Assembly: GCA_009775125.1 (NCBI GenBank)
Contig: VSPD01000010.1
Coordinates: forward strand, 1-62,086
Length of the DNA stretch: 62,086 bases
Reading direction: 5' to 3'
Source: Muribaculaceae bacterium
GTDB taxonomy: Bacteria; Bacteroidota; Bacteroidia; Bacteroidales; Muribaculaceae
Both the position numbers and the translations under genes were made by a program. The notes under the pieces were generated by a model that did no database searches, was not told the DNA's origin, and saw only the letters and a program-made list of their open reading frames with translations. How positions within the stretch are numbered: position 1 is the first letter of the stretch; every line of letters starts with the position of its first letter. This document shows positions 49,530-58,238 of this stretch, in pieces.

Positions 49530-49656
49530 CGTAAATTCCAATCAAACAAAAAATGGGATTAGCATTTTTTAATTAAAATTTAATATTGTTAACTTATAAC
49601 AGTTGTATTATTTAAAGTTTTACGTTTAGGAATCATAATATGTTAGAAATTTGTTG

Positions 49657-49664
49657 TATCTTTG
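49657..49664 (+). promoter_or_regulatory. Promoter core (TATCTTTG) of the GNAT cassette
   Basis: TATCTTTG followed by TAG, 27 bases before the small gene at 49692; exact TAnnTTTG match. Confidence 0.65.
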
Positions 49665-49691
49665 TAGCCAAGAACTTAAACCTATCCAGAC

Positions 49692-49844
49692 ATGGCAAGA
49701 CCTATTAAAGAAACACCAATACTCTTTGGTTCTGATGCCAGGCGATTTGAAGAGCGAATGCAAGCCCCTCCGAAGGTTTCTCCTTCAAAACGTGCTCAAA
49801 TCCGCCGGTCTTATGAGACTGTCATGAAAATGATGGTCAACTGA
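49692..49844 (+). CDS. Small antitoxin-like protein (50 aa)
   Basis: An open frame of 51 codons reading MARPIKETPILFGSDARRFE, then ERMQAPPKVSPSKRAQ and ending in KMMVN. It has a promoter core close upstream, a basic helical character, and lies 4 bases before a GNAT-family gene. Small proteins with this kind of opening commonly precede GNAT-type toxins in Bacteroidales, so an antitoxin role is the best guess. I rely on family memory and gene order for this; no fold is identifiable. Confidence 0.7.
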   Translation: MARPIKETPILFGSDARRFEERMQAPPKVSPSKRAQIRRSYETVMKMMVN

Positions 49845-49848
49845 ATTT

Positions 49849-50397
49849 ATGACCCGAGAAGAATTTCAAGACAGATGCAGGGTTCGCCGTTTAAATATCG
49901 GCGATTCCGTGTCGGCTTTTGATTGTTACGATGAAGACTTAAATGATTTTATTCTAAATGAAGCAAGTCTTTACCGCAACGCTTTGTTATCAGTTACATA
50001 CGTGGTCGAAGATAAAATCACCGACGAGGTGTTAGCTTATTTCAGCCTGTCGAATGACAAAATATCCATATCGGATTTTGAAAACAAAACCGACTTCAAT
50101 CGTTTCAGAAAGCACAAATTTACCAATCAAAAACGATTAAGAAGTTATCCTGCAATTAAAATCGGACGTCTGGCAATAGCCAAATCGGCACAGCGGCAGT
50201 CTATCGGCACTTATCTTCTGGAATTCATAGAAGATTTCTTTACCGTGGACAACAAATCCGGTTGCAGATTTATAACGGTTGATGCTTACGCTGATGCGAT
50301 ACCGTTTTACATCAAAAATAATTATCTGTTTTTAAATAACGACGACGAAGATAATCGTACAAGAGTGATGTATTTCGATCTTGCGTCACTTTTGTGA
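49849..50397 (+). CDS. GNAT acetyltransferase, probable toxin of a TA pair
   Basis: A 182-residue GNAT-fold protein. Motif A is visible as IKIGRLAIAKSAQRQSIGTYLLEFI (about residues 103-127), with the acetyl-CoA loop Q-R-Q-S-I-G. It is followed by FITVDAYADAIPFYIKNNYLFL, which matches motif B with the late tyrosine. The strand YFSLSND and the K/R-rich segment resemble TacT/AtaT-type toxins, which acetylate charged tRNAs. The small gene four bases upstream would be the antitoxin. The cassette is more AT-rich than its neighbours, consistent with recent transfer. Its end is convergent with a glycosyltransferase 6 bases away. Confidence 0.8.
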   Translation: MTREEFQDRCRVRRLNIGDSVSAFDCYDEDLNDFILNEASLYRNALLSVTYVVEDKITDEVLAYFSLSNDKISISDFENKTDFNRFRKHKFTNQKRLRSYPAIKIGRLAIAKSAQRQSIGTYLLEFIEDFFTVDNKSGCRFITVDAYADAIPFYIKNNYLFLNNDDEDNRTRVMYFDLASLL

Positions 50398-50403
50398 TAT
50401 ACC

Positions 50404-51483
50404 CTATTTTTGCATTGAGCGAATATATGCAGTGAGCCGCGGAGCTACGAGCGAACGTGTGTAGTGGCTTATGATGCGGTTTTGGACGGATGCGGAGAGG
50501 GTGTTGATTTGCCCCGATTGCAAAATTTCTGCCATGCGTCCGGCATAGTCTTTTGCGTCGAGCGAGTCAATCACCAATGACTTGTCTCCGATTATAGAGG
50601 CATTGAAGCCGACATCGCTGGCTACCGGCACAGCTCCGCAGGCCATGGCTTCGGTCAAAGCATTGGAGTGCCCCTCATACGCTGTCGGAAAAACGAAAAA
50701 GTGAGCCGCATGAAGTACCCCCACTATATATTCGAGCGATTGCGGTCCGTGATAGCGGATGGCATCCGCCGGCAAGCCCGATTCTTCGACGGCGCGGTCG
50801 AGCAATGTCTTGTATTCGGGGTCTACGCCACCTATTATATCAAGCCGCGCGCCGGGATATGAACGCCGCAGCAGCGCGGTGGCACGAATTACTTGGTCGA
50901 CATTTTTCGAAGGCGCTACACGCCCGAAGTAAACAAGCCGGATTTCTCCATCGATATTGCGGGGTTTAAGCGTACGGATAAATTCGTCGTCGATAAAGTT
51001 GGGGTAATAAAAAGTGTCTCGTCCGAGTTTTTCCTTTATGAAATCGACAAAACATTCGCCTTGGCAAAGCACACCGTCGGCGAGGCGGAATATCTCGAGT
51101 TGCTTGTGCCGGTAAGCATCGTCGCGTTTGTCATACACCTCGATCATGCTGCCGTTGCGTATCTCATATACTACCTTGCGGCCAAGAGCATGGGCGGTGC
51201 GTACAAGCAGAAGTTCAATGTCGATAATTTTGTCGTAAAATCCTACTATATGCACCACCGCGCGCGGGTGAGCCAGCATCTTGGCAACCAACGACGCGTA
51301 GGTGCGGGCAAACGACAGGGCATAGCGCCATCTGGATCCAAGATTCACGGCTTTTTCCACGCAGTAAACCTTAAACCCGGCATCTTCATAAATGCCGAGG
51401 GTGCGGCGGCAGCCCATTTCGGCGCCACCGACTTTGTATTTCTCTATGCCACGGCCAAGTGGCGCATAAAATATCACTTCCAT
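50404..51483 (-). CDS. GT4-family glycosyltransferase
   Basis: A protein of 359 residues from ATG 51483 (MEVIFYAPLGRG). The longer frame adds 13 residues that do not look like an N-terminus. It has the GT-B layout of family 4: an N-terminal substrate half with VGGAEMGCRRT, and a C-terminal nucleotide-sugar half with RLVYFGRVAPSKNVDQVIRA, GLPADAIRYHG, and the E-x7-E type FPTAYEGHSNALTEAMACGAVPVASDVG. It probably adds a sugar to a surface polysaccharide or glycolipid. A second GT4 gene lies upstream on the same strand. Confidence 0.85.
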   Translation of the reverse strand: MEVIFYAPLGRGIEKYKVGGAEMGCRRTLGIYEDAGFKVYCVEKAVNLGSRWRYALSFARTYASLVAKMLAHPRAVVHIVGFYDKIIDIELLLVRTAHALGRKVVYEIRNGSMIEVYDKRDDAYRHKQLEIFRLADGVLCQGECFVDFIKEKLGRDTFYYPNFIDDEFIRTLKPRNIDGEIRLVYFGRVAPSKNVDQVIRATALLRRSYPGARLDIIGGVDPEYKTLLDRAVEESGLPADAIRYHGPQSLEYIVGVLHAAHFFVFPTAYEGHSNALTEAMACGAVPVASDVGFNASIIGDKSLVIDSLDAKDYAGRMAEILQSGQINTLSASVQNRIISHYTRSLVAPRLTAYIRSMQK

Positions 51484-51488
51484 GTAAT

Positions 51489-51560
51489 TCACGCGAGAGG
51501 GTTTTCGGATGATTTGAACCAACGGGCAAACTCGGCGATGCCTGTCGCCAATATCTTCAT
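51489..51560 (-). CDS. Short open frame in front of the glycosyltransferase (23 aa)
   Basis: MKILATGIAEFARWFKSSEN and three more residues, ending 5 bases before the ATG at 51483. The opening resembles a glycosyltransferase N-terminus, so it may be a remnant, or a leader coupled to the next gene. Coding status is uncertain. Confidence 0.25.
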   Translation of the reverse strand: MKILATGIAEFARWFKSSENPLA

Positions 51561-51613
51561 AATCAAAAAAACGTTTTACAATAATTAACGCTTCCGCGCG
51601 TCGTTTTATTGTA

Positions 51614-52672
51614 CTATCGCTTCCCGTTTATCGCGTCTGCGTAAGCCTGGCGGTAGCGTTCCACCTGCAAGTCAACCGAATACAAATCTTTCATCGCCCG
51701 GCGAAAAACAGATCTGTCCGGATTTTCTTCGGTCGCGCGCAGCACGGCTCTCGCCAAGGCGTCGGGTTTATCCTTTTCAACGACCAATCCACGGCGGCCA
51801 CCGTCGACCACCTCCACCGGGCCGGCAATGTCCGAAACCACCATCTTCAATCCCGCGGCCAGTCCTTCGGCTATTACAAGCCCGAATCCTTCGGTGCGCG
51901 CAGGGTGCACCATTATGTCGTATGTGCACAGCGAGCCATACAATTCACGCCGCGACAATCCCCCGTGAAAAAACACAGAATCGGTAATGCCTGATTCAGA
52001 TGCCATATCTTCAAGCATCTGCCGGTCGGGACCGGTGCCTATGAAATGAACCTCATATCCTGCATGCCCGTCACGATGCAGACGGGCGAGACATTCCAGC
52101 AGCAAGTCTTGCCCTTTGATGCCGACATTCAACCTCCCAACCTGCACCAGACGCACTTTGCCTTCGGCCGCGCTGTCTTGTTTGAATTTGATGGCATCCA
52201 CATCCACGCCATTGGGTATGGTGATAATCTTTGATTTTGCATTTCGGCGTTTCAAATCATCGGCCACCGCATGTGAGATAGCCGCGGCAATGACCCCGTC
52301 ATGCAAATTTTCGACCGGAACCGACAACGCGTGTGCCGTGAAAAACAACGCCTTCGCCGCATGTCGGGAAATCACTTTCAGCAAGTCGTGGTTATGCACA
52401 TGGATCACATCCGGGCGCAAGCGTGCGAAAAGACTGTAAAGACGCACCAGCCACCAGATGCTTTTCGAGCCCGGACGGCGTTCGAGCCTCACCACCTCGA
52501 CATCCGGTGCGATAGTGCCGAGCAGGTTTTTGTCATATATATTATTGACTATGACGACAAAAACCCGGTCTGTCCGGCACTGCCGGTTCACAATGTCGAC
52601 GAGCATGGTCTCTGCACCTCCGACCTCGAAGCTCCATATGCAATGAATCACTGTCATAACCGTTAAACGCAT
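51614..52672 (-). CDS. GT4-family glycosyltransferase
   Basis: A 352-residue retaining glycosyltransferase. The ATG at 52672 (MRLTVMTVIHCIWSFEVGGAE) is chosen since the longer frame has no sensible N-terminus; MTVIHCIW at 52657 is an alternative. Typical motifs: VGGAETMLVDIVN near the front, VIHVHNHD, VRLVQVGRLNVGIKGQDLLLE, IGTGPDRQMLE, and the donor-site ARTEGFGLVIAEGLAAGLKMVVSD. It is similar in type to the gene at 50404, and the two probably act on the same glycan. No polymerase or flippase is nearby. Confidence 0.87.
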   Translation of the reverse strand: MRLTVMTVIHCIWSFEVGGAETMLVDIVNRQCRTDRVFVVIVNNIYDKNLLGTIAPDVEVVRLERRPGSKSIWWLVRLYSLFARLRPDVIHVHNHDLLKVISRHAAKALFFTAHALSVPVENLHDGVIAAAISHAVADDLKRRNAKSKIITIPNGVDVDAIKFKQDSAAEGKVRLVQVGRLNVGIKGQDLLLECLARLHRDGHAGYEVHFIGTGPDRQMLEDMASESGITDSVFFHGGLSRRELYGSLCTYDIMVHPARTEGFGLVIAEGLAAGLKMVVSDIAGPVEVVDGGRRGLVVEKDKPDALARAVLRATEENPDRSVFRRAMKDLYSVDLQVERYRQAYADAINGKR

Positions 52673-52815
52673 CTCGCACTGTTTTATTGTATCTTCGTAA
52701 ATGTCATTATATCCAAATAGTTTTTGAAAAGCTGAAAATGTGGTATTATTTATGATAACCGGGGTGTAGGAGTAAAATATTCGGGGCTTTTCTTGGCTAT
52801 TTCGGATTTTTAACG

Positions 52816-52823
52816 TAATTTTG
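52816..52823 (+). promoter_or_regulatory. Promoter core (TAATTTTG)
   Basis: TAATTTTG 17 bases before the start at 52840. It heads the transcription unit that includes zapA and probably rny. Confidence 0.6.
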
Positions 52824-52839
52824 TGGAAATTTGACGATA

Positions 52840-53133
52840 ATGGACTTCGACTATCACGGCACATTCGCCCGTATCAAGGCCAAGACCTCGATTCTCGCCG
52901 ACCGCTACACGATGCTTATCAAGGAGAAAAATGAAGCGGACGCGCGAATCGCCGAACTTGAAACGGAACTGGCAAAAGCCAATGCGAAAATAGCGCAACT
53001 AAGCGTTGATCTGGAATACCTCCGTGTTGTGTCGACTATCGCGCCAAACCGCGACCAGGTGGAGCAGGCGCGCGCCATGATTCGAAATCTCGTGCGGGAC
53101 ATTGACCGCTGCATTGCCGACTTAACCGACTAA
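52840..53133 (+). CDS. Small coiled-coil protein upstream of zapA
   Basis: A 97-residue protein starting MDFDYHGTFARIKAKT; a start three codons earlier is possible. A strong coiled coil covers about residues 27-66 (IKEKNEADARIAELETELAK, ANAKIAQLSVDLEYLR). It lies 16 bases before zapA, suggesting a cell-division-related partner, by analogy with ZapB, a coiled-coil protein that works with ZapA. Sequence similarity to ZapB is not evident, so the role is inferred from structure and position. Confidence 0.65.
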   Translation: MDFDYHGTFARIKAKTSILADRYTMLIKEKNEADARIAELETELAKANAKIAQLSVDLEYLRVVSTIAPNRDQVEQARAMIRNLVRDIDRCIADLTD

Positions 53134-53149
53134 TCACCATAAGCAACCG

Positions 53150-53440
53150 ATGAAGGATTCGCAACATATCTCCATACGCATAGCCGATACACCCCCTATC
53201 GGCCTGGACATACGTCCCGATCGCGAGGAGATGGTGCGACGAATCGAAAAAAACATCAACACCGTATGGGCTCGCTGGTGCGACGACTTTTCCGACCGCA
53301 CCCCACACGAAGTGCTTGCGATGGTGACTTATCAATATGCCAAACTTTACTACGAACTTGTGGAACGCGTCGAGGCCAACGAAGAAGCCATCGGCGATTT
53401 CGAGAATTTTCTCGACGAAGCCATCCATCGTGTAAGCTGA
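53150..53440 (+). CDS. zapA: Cell division protein ZapA
   Basis: A 96-residue ZapA-family protein, which binds and cross-links FtsZ filaments at the division site. The N-terminal strand region (ISIRIADTPPIGLDI) is followed by RPDREEMVRRIEKNINTVW and a long C-terminal helix with LAMVTYQYAKLYYELVERVEANEEAIG. Length and layout agree with the family. The 130 bases up to rny contain a possible hairpin (CCGCAC...GTGTGG near 53480-53509) but no identified RNA. Confidence 0.8.
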   Translation: MKDSQHISIRIADTPPIGLDIRPDREEMVRRIEKNINTVWARWCDDFSDRTPHEVLAMVTYQYAKLYYELVERVEANEEAIGDFENFLDEAIHRVS

Positions 53441-53570
53441 CGGCATTCTCCCGGCAATCAGACCTGTCTATTACGGCCCCGCACTCCCCGCCTCAGAGGA
53501 GCGTGTGGTCTTTCTTATTCTTACAGACAAAATTTAATAATTAACCCAACTGCTTACAAATCAGTTTTAT

Positions 53571-55115
53571 ATGTCATCAATATTAATCATAATCATTTGT
53601 ATCGTCGTGGCCGCAGCCGCAGGAGCCGGCGCCACGATGCTTATCCAGCGCTCCCTCGCCCGCACACGCGCCAAATTAATTATCGAGGAAGCTCAGCGCG
53701 ATGCCGACGACCTTAAAAAAACAAAAATCCTCGAAGGACGCGAAGAAGCGCTCAAAATCACTTCCGAAGCCGAGAAAGTGGCAAACCAACGCCTGTCGAA
53801 AGCGCAGTCGGTGGAGGCCAAGCTCAAACAGCGCGAGCTCCAGCTCAACCAACAGCAGAGCGAGAACCAACGCGCCAAAAATGAGATAGACTCGCAGCGC
53901 ACTCGCCTCGAGGAGCAAAACGCCCGCAACGAAGCCCGCAAGGCCGAGCTCGACAAGCTCACTGCACGCGCCCAGGAAGAGCTCGAGCATATCTCCGGCC
54001 TGTCGTCGGAAGAAGCAAAGGAAAAACTCATCCAGAGCCTCAAAGACGAAGCCAAGACTGCCGCCGCTTCGTATATCAACGATATTATGGACGAAGCCAA
54101 GATGACGGCCAACAAAGAGGCCAAGCGCATCGTGGTGCAGTCGATTCAGCGCGTGGCCACCGAAACCGCTATCGAGAACTCGGTGACCGTGTTCCACATC
54201 GACTCCGACGAAATCAAGGGCCGTATCATTGGCCGCGAAGGCCGTAACATCCGCGCTCTCGAAGCCGCCACAGGCATAGAAATCATTGTCGACGACACCC
54301 CCGAGGCTATCGTGCTCTCCGGTTTCGACCCTGTGCGCCGCGAGATCGCACGTCTTGCCCTGCATCAGCTCGTGGCCGACGGCCGCATCCATCCCGCCCG
54401 CATCGAGGAAGTGGTGGCGAAAGTGCGCAAGCAAGTAGAGGAGGAGATTATCGAGACCGGCAAGCGCACCGCCATCGACCTCGGTATCCACGGACTTCAT
54501 CCCGACCTTATCCGCCTTGTGGGTAAAATGAAATACCGTTCGTCTTACGGCCAGAACCTGCTTCAGCACTCACGCGAGACAGCCAACCTCTGCGCCATCA
54601 TGGCCTCCGAACTCGGCCTCAACCCCAAGAAAGCGCGTCGCGCAGGCTTGCTCCACGATATAGGCAAGGTGCCCGATGAGGAGCCCGAATTGCCGCACGC
54701 AGTGCTCGGTATGAAACTCGCCGAAAAATACAAGGAAAAACCCGAAATATGCAACGCCATCGGCGCCCACCACGACGAAGTGGAGATGACATCGCTCCTG
54801 GCTCCGATCGTGCAGGTGTGCGACGCCATCTCCGGCGCCCGTCCCGGCGCTCGCCGCGAAATCGTCGAAGCCTATATCAAGCGTCTAAACGACCTCGAAC
54901 AGCTCGCGCTGTCGTATCCCGGCGTAATCAAGACTTACGCCATCCAGGCCGGCCGCGAGCTTCGCGTGATTGTCGGTGCCGACAAGATCGACGATGCCGA
55001 GACCGAAAAGCTCTCTACCGAAATAGCGCGCCGCATCCAGGACGAGATGACTTATCCGGGGCAGGTGAAAATCACCGTTATCCGCGAGACACGTTCCGTA
55101 TCGTTCGCAAAATAA
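53571..55115 (+). CDS. rny: Ribonuclease Y
   Basis: A 514-residue membrane-anchored endoribonuclease that starts mRNA decay. It has an N-terminal transmembrane helix (SSILIIIICIVVAAAAGAGA), a long coiled coil (about residues 25-190), a KH RNA-binding domain (VFHIDSDEIKGRIIGREGRNIRALEAATG, about 205-270), and an HD metal-dependent phosphohydrolase domain with LLHDIGKVPDEEPELPHAVLG (about 360-380) and GAHHDEVE. The length is normal. It is followed after 12 bases by a PSP1/RicT-like gene. Confidence 0.97.
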   Translation: MSSILIIIICIVVAAAAGAGATMLIQRSLARTRAKLIIEEAQRDADDLKKTKILEGREEALKITSEAEKVANQRLSKAQSVEAKLKQRELQLNQQQSENQRAKNEIDSQRTRLEEQNARNEARKAELDKLTARAQEELEHISGLSSEEAKEKLIQSLKDEAKTAAASYINDIMDEAKMTANKEAKRIVVQSIQRVATETAIENSVTVFHIDSDEIKGRIIGREGRNIRALEAATGIEIIVDDTPEAIVLSGFDPVRREIARLALHQLVADGRIHPARIEEVVAKVRKQVEEEIIETGKRTAIDLGIHGLHPDLIRLVGKMKYRSSYGQNLLQHSRETANLCAIMASELGLNPKKARRAGLLHDIGKVPDEEPELPHAVLGMKLAEKYKEKPEICNAIGAHHDEVEMTSLLAPIVQVCDAISGARPGARREIVEAYIKRLNDLEQLALSYPGVIKTYAIQAGRELRVIVGADKIDDAETEKLSTEIARRIQDEMTYPGQVKITVIRETRSVSFAK

Positions 55116-55127
55116 AAAGCGCGACTT

Positions 55128-56480
55128 ATGGACGATATTATTGACATTCCCGACATCGACGATCTCGACATCCCCGAAGAAGAGCCCGACAAGGCCCCGA
55201 TGGCCGAAGGCTCCATCTCGGCGTCGGATCCGTCGACACGGCATAAGCTCCACTGCTTCAACTGGCTTGAAGACATCCCCGGTGGATATGCCGACTCCGA
55301 TATGGTCGAGGTGCAGTTTAAGAACACCCGAAAGGGATTCTACCGCAACTCCACCAACATACCCCTCGAAATTGGCGACCTTGTGGCCGTAGAGGCCACT
55401 CCCGGCCACGACATAGGCACCGTAACCCTTACCGGCGCCCTCGTCAACCTTCAGATGCGAAAGGCAAACATAAAGCCCGGCACGGAGATAAAACGCATAT
55501 TCCGGAAGGCAAAGCCGGCCGACATTGAAAAGTACGAGGAGGCGCGCGCACGCGAGACCGACACCATGATACGCTCCCGCAAAATCGCCGAAAGCCTCGG
55601 GCTGAACATGAAAATCGGCGATGTAGAGTATCAAGGCGACGGAAACAAAGCCATTTTCTACTACATAGCCGACGAACGCGTCGACTTCCGCCAGCTCATC
55701 AAGGTGCTTGCCGAGACATTCAAGGTGCGTATCGAGATGAAGCAAATCGGCGCCCGTCAGGAAGCCGGCCGCATCGGCGGTATCGGCCCGTGCGGCCGCC
55801 CGCTGTGCTGCTCGTCATGGATGTCCAACTTCGTGTCGGTGGCCACATCCGCCGCCCGATTCCAGGATATTTCGCTCAACCCTCAGAAACTCGCCGGACA
55901 GTGCGCCAAACTCAAATGCTGCCTCAACTTCGAGGTTGAGACCTACATCGAGAGCGTGAAGCACCTGCCTCCACGCGACATCCGCCTCGAAACGGCCGAC
56001 AATACCTATTTCTATTTCAAGGCCGATATTTTCAAGCGCGAGATTACCTACTCAACCGACAAGTCCATCGCCGCCAACCTCGTTACCATCACGGCGGCCT
56101 GCGCTTTCGAGATTATCGAACTCAACAAGCAGGGCGAGAAGCCGCTCACGCTTTTGCCCGAAGGCACCGAAAAGACCCCGGAGAAAAAGGCTTTCGGCGA
56201 TATCCTCGGCGACGACGACCTTACCCGCTTCGACAAAAAGAAGAAAAAGAAACGCGGCGGGCAGAATCGACCCGACGGAGGCAAGCCACGCGACGCCCGG
56301 CCAAAGGACCGACCCAAGGAAAAACCGCAGGAACGGCGCGAAAAACCGGCCTCCGACCAGAAGCAACCCCGGGCCGAAGGCGACGCTCCGCAGCAGCCTC
56401 GCAATAAAAAACGCCGGCCAAAAGGGCCGCGCCCCGACAAAGGCTCCGGCTCGCCTCAGCCCCCGAAATCTGAAAATTAA
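55128..56480 (+). CDS. PSP1-domain protein, RicT/YaaT-like
   Basis: A 450-residue protein with a conserved PSP1 core. It includes VEVQFKNTRKGFYRNS, VDFRQLIKVLAETFKVRIEMKQIGARQEAG and the cysteine signature GPCGRPLCCSSW ... KLAGQCAKLKCCLNFE (about residues 222-268), which in the Bacillus RicT family takes part in [4Fe-4S] cluster binding. Residues about 355-450 form a highly basic Lys/Arg/Pro/Gln-rich tail, possibly RNA-binding. In Bacillus subtilis the RicA-RicF-RicT complex regulates RNase Y. Its position 12 bases behind rny suggests the same partnership. No RicA or RicF homologue is seen here. Confidence 0.88.
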   Translation: MDDIIDIPDIDDLDIPEEEPDKAPMAEGSISASDPSTRHKLHCFNWLEDIPGGYADSDMVEVQFKNTRKGFYRNSTNIPLEIGDLVAVEATPGHDIGTVTLTGALVNLQMRKANIKPGTEIKRIFRKAKPADIEKYEEARARETDTMIRSRKIAESLGLNMKIGDVEYQGDGNKAIFYYIADERVDFRQLIKVLAETFKVRIEMKQIGARQEAGRIGGIGPCGRPLCCSSWMSNFVSVATSAARFQDISLNPQKLAGQCAKLKCCLNFEVETYIESVKHLPPRDIRLETADNTYFYFKADIFKREITYSTDKSIAANLVTITAACAFEIIELNKQGEKPLTLLPEGTEKTPEKKAFGDILGDDDLTRFDKKKKKKRGGQNRPDGGKPRDARPKDRPKEKPQERREKPASDQKQPRAEGDAPQQPRNKKRRPKGPRPDKGSGSPQPPKSEN

Positions 56481-56489
56481 AATCCATAA

Positions 56490-56960
56490 ATGAATAAGGT
56501 CCCGATAATATTATCGGCCATTGCCACGGCAGCCCTTGCCGGCTGTACATCGTCGGAGCAGAGCGACTATAATGCGCTCGGCCCCGACGGCTGGGCTTAT
56601 GGCGACACCATCCGGTTCTTCAACTCCGAGGCCGACACTGTCGCCCTCGACGGTTCGCTTGCCGTGGCCGTGCGCCACACCAACGGCTACCCGTATTCCA
56701 ACCTTTGGCTCGAAATCACCCTGCCCGAGGCCGACACCGTGCGTGTCGACACCGTCGACGTCCGCCTTGCCGATACCTTCGGGCGGTGGTATGGCACCGG
56801 AATCGGAGTAAGCTACCAGCGCATCGACACAATCTATCCGTCCATCTCCATCCCGGCCGGCGCGCCCGTGACGGTGCGTCACATAATGCGTGTCGACACC
56901 GTGACCGGTATCGAGCAAATCGGACTTATCCTCACCCCCGAAAACGCCATCGACAAATAA
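56490..56960 (+). CDS. gldH: Gliding motility lipoprotein GldH
   Basis: A 156-residue lipoprotein with the lipobox ALAGC. It shows GldH features: RFFNSEADTVALDGSLAVAVRHTNGYPYSNLWL, RLADTFGRWYGTGIG, and the closing VTVRHIMRVDTVTGIEQIGLIL. GldH is associated with gliding and type IX secretion in Bacteroidetes. In non-gliding gut species its role is less clear, but several secreted proteins in this window carry T9SS-like tails. Its stop codon overlaps the next start (TAATG). Confidence 0.88.
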   Translation: MNKVPIILSAIATAALAGCTSSEQSDYNALGPDGWAYGDTIRFFNSEADTVALDGSLAVAVRHTNGYPYSNLWLEITLPEADTVRVDTVDVRLADTFGRWYGTGIGVSYQRIDTIYPSISIPAGAPVTVRHIMRVDTVTGIEQIGLILTPENAIDK

Positions 56961-58150
56961 TGCAACTTCTCCTTCTATCTCCCGACGAATTCAACCTGCG
57001 CATTGCAAAAGTGCGCGAGGCCATGACGGCTGCCGGCATTGAAGCCGCCGTGGTGCAGACAAACGCCAACCTCTACTATCTTACAGGGCGTGTGTTTTGC
57101 GGCTACATCTATATCAGCGCCGACACGGCAGTCGACCCGGTTTTCTTCGTGAAACGCCCCGTAGTGCTCCATGGCGACAATGTTGTGCGGATTCACAAAC
57201 CCGAAAATATAGCGTCGGAACTCGCCCGCGCCGGCATACACATTCCCGGTGCCATCGGTCTTGAATTGTCGCTGGTGCCATACAGCATGGCGTTAAGGAT
57301 GCAGGCCGCCCTCGGCGCCTCGTCGATAACTGATGTAAGCGGGGCTTTAATGGCCGCCCGTGCCGTTAAAACGCCCCACGAGCTGAGCCTGCTCCGTGTG
57401 TCCGGAGCCAAGCACGACGCTGTCTACCGCAAGATTCCGCGGCTGTTCCGTCCGGGCATGTCCGACATCGAGCTTCAAGTCGAAATCGAACGCGTAGCCC
57501 GTCTCGAAGGATGCCTTGGCCAGTTTCGCGTCAACGGGCAGGATATGGAGATTTTCATGGGCAACGTCCTTGCCGGAGAAAACGCCGACGCTCCCTCGCC
57601 CTACGACTTTGCCATGGGCGGAGCCGGTCTCGACCCGTCGCTTCCCGTAGGCGCCGACGGCACGATTGTGCGCCCCGGCATGTCGGTAATGATCGATATG
57701 AACGGCAATTTCACCGGCTACATGACCGACATGACACGCACATTCGCGCCCGCGCCCCTCGAAGGCCGCGCCCTCGACGCCCACAAGCTGTCTGTCGACA
57801 TATGCCGCGAACTCGCGCGCATGGGCCGCCCCGGTATAGCCGCAGCCGACCTCTACAACCGCGCCGTGGCGATGGCCGAGGAAGCCGGACTTGCCGAATT
57901 CTTCATGGGCCACCGCCAGCATGCCGGATTCGTGAGCCACGGCGTAGGCATAGAGATAAACGAGCTGCCGGTAATCGCGCCCCGCTCCAAGGCAATTCTT
58001 GAAGCCGGAAACGTGATAGCTCTCGAGCCCAAATTCGTTATTCCCGGCATAGGAGCCGTGGGCGTAGAGAACACCTACGTTGTAAACACATCCGGCGACA
58101 TGGAAGCCATCACGCGCTCTCCCCAGGAAATAATCATCTTCGAAGAATAA
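56960..58150 (+). CDS. M24-family aminopeptidase (Xaa-Pro peptidase type)
   Basis: A 396-residue metallopeptidase. The start at 56960 overlaps the gldH stop and gives MQLLLLSPDEFNLRIAKVRE; the longer frame lies inside gldH and is discarded. The N-terminal creatinase-like domain (1-150) is followed by the pita-bread fold with the five metal ligands: the two aspartates of MIDMNGNFTGYMTDMTRTF, the histidine of SHGVGIEINE, and the glutamates of IALEPKF and GVENTYVV. It probably removes N-terminal residues next to proline, or acts on dipeptides, in the cytoplasm. Confidence 0.9.
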   Translation: MQLLLLSPDEFNLRIAKVREAMTAAGIEAAVVQTNANLYYLTGRVFCGYIYISADTAVDPVFFVKRPVVLHGDNVVRIHKPENIASELARAGIHIPGAIGLELSLVPYSMALRMQAALGASSITDVSGALMAARAVKTPHELSLLRVSGAKHDAVYRKIPRLFRPGMSDIELQVEIERVARLEGCLGQFRVNGQDMEIFMGNVLAGENADAPSPYDFAMGGAGLDPSLPVGADGTIVRPGMSVMIDMNGNFTGYMTDMTRTFAPAPLEGRALDAHKLSVDICRELARMGRPGIAAADLYNRAVAMAEEAGLAEFFMGHRQHAGFVSHGVGIEINELPVIAPRSKAILEAGNVIALEPKFVIPGIGAVGVENTYVVNTSGDMEAITRSPQEIIIFEE

Positions 58151-58180
58151 TCCCGTCGCCGGCCAACCCCGGCCCCCGTT

Positions 58181-58235
58181 CCCCGCGTTTCAACGCGGGG
58201 CCTCCCCAACTAAAAACTCCCCAACTCCCCAACTA
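58181..58235. repeat. Palindrome plus AACTCCCC spacer before cca
   Basis: The 20-bp near-palindrome CCCCGCGTTTCAACGCGGGG (58181-58200) is followed by CTCCCCAACT and two more CTCCCCAACT units, ending three bases before the cca ATG. It matches the composite at 79-113. Confidence 0.65.
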
Positions 58236-58238
58236 ATA

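Noticed and set aside
53441..53570. 6S RNA between zapA and rny, by analogy with zapA-ssrS in E. coli
   Set aside because: The gap is only 130 bases, and I see no long bulged hairpin of the 6S type, only one short stem.
56705..56959. Upstream extension of the M24 peptidase frame
   Set aside because: It lies inside gldH in another frame and reads as Arg/His-rich nonsense. The start at 56960 gives the normal creatinase-like N-terminus.
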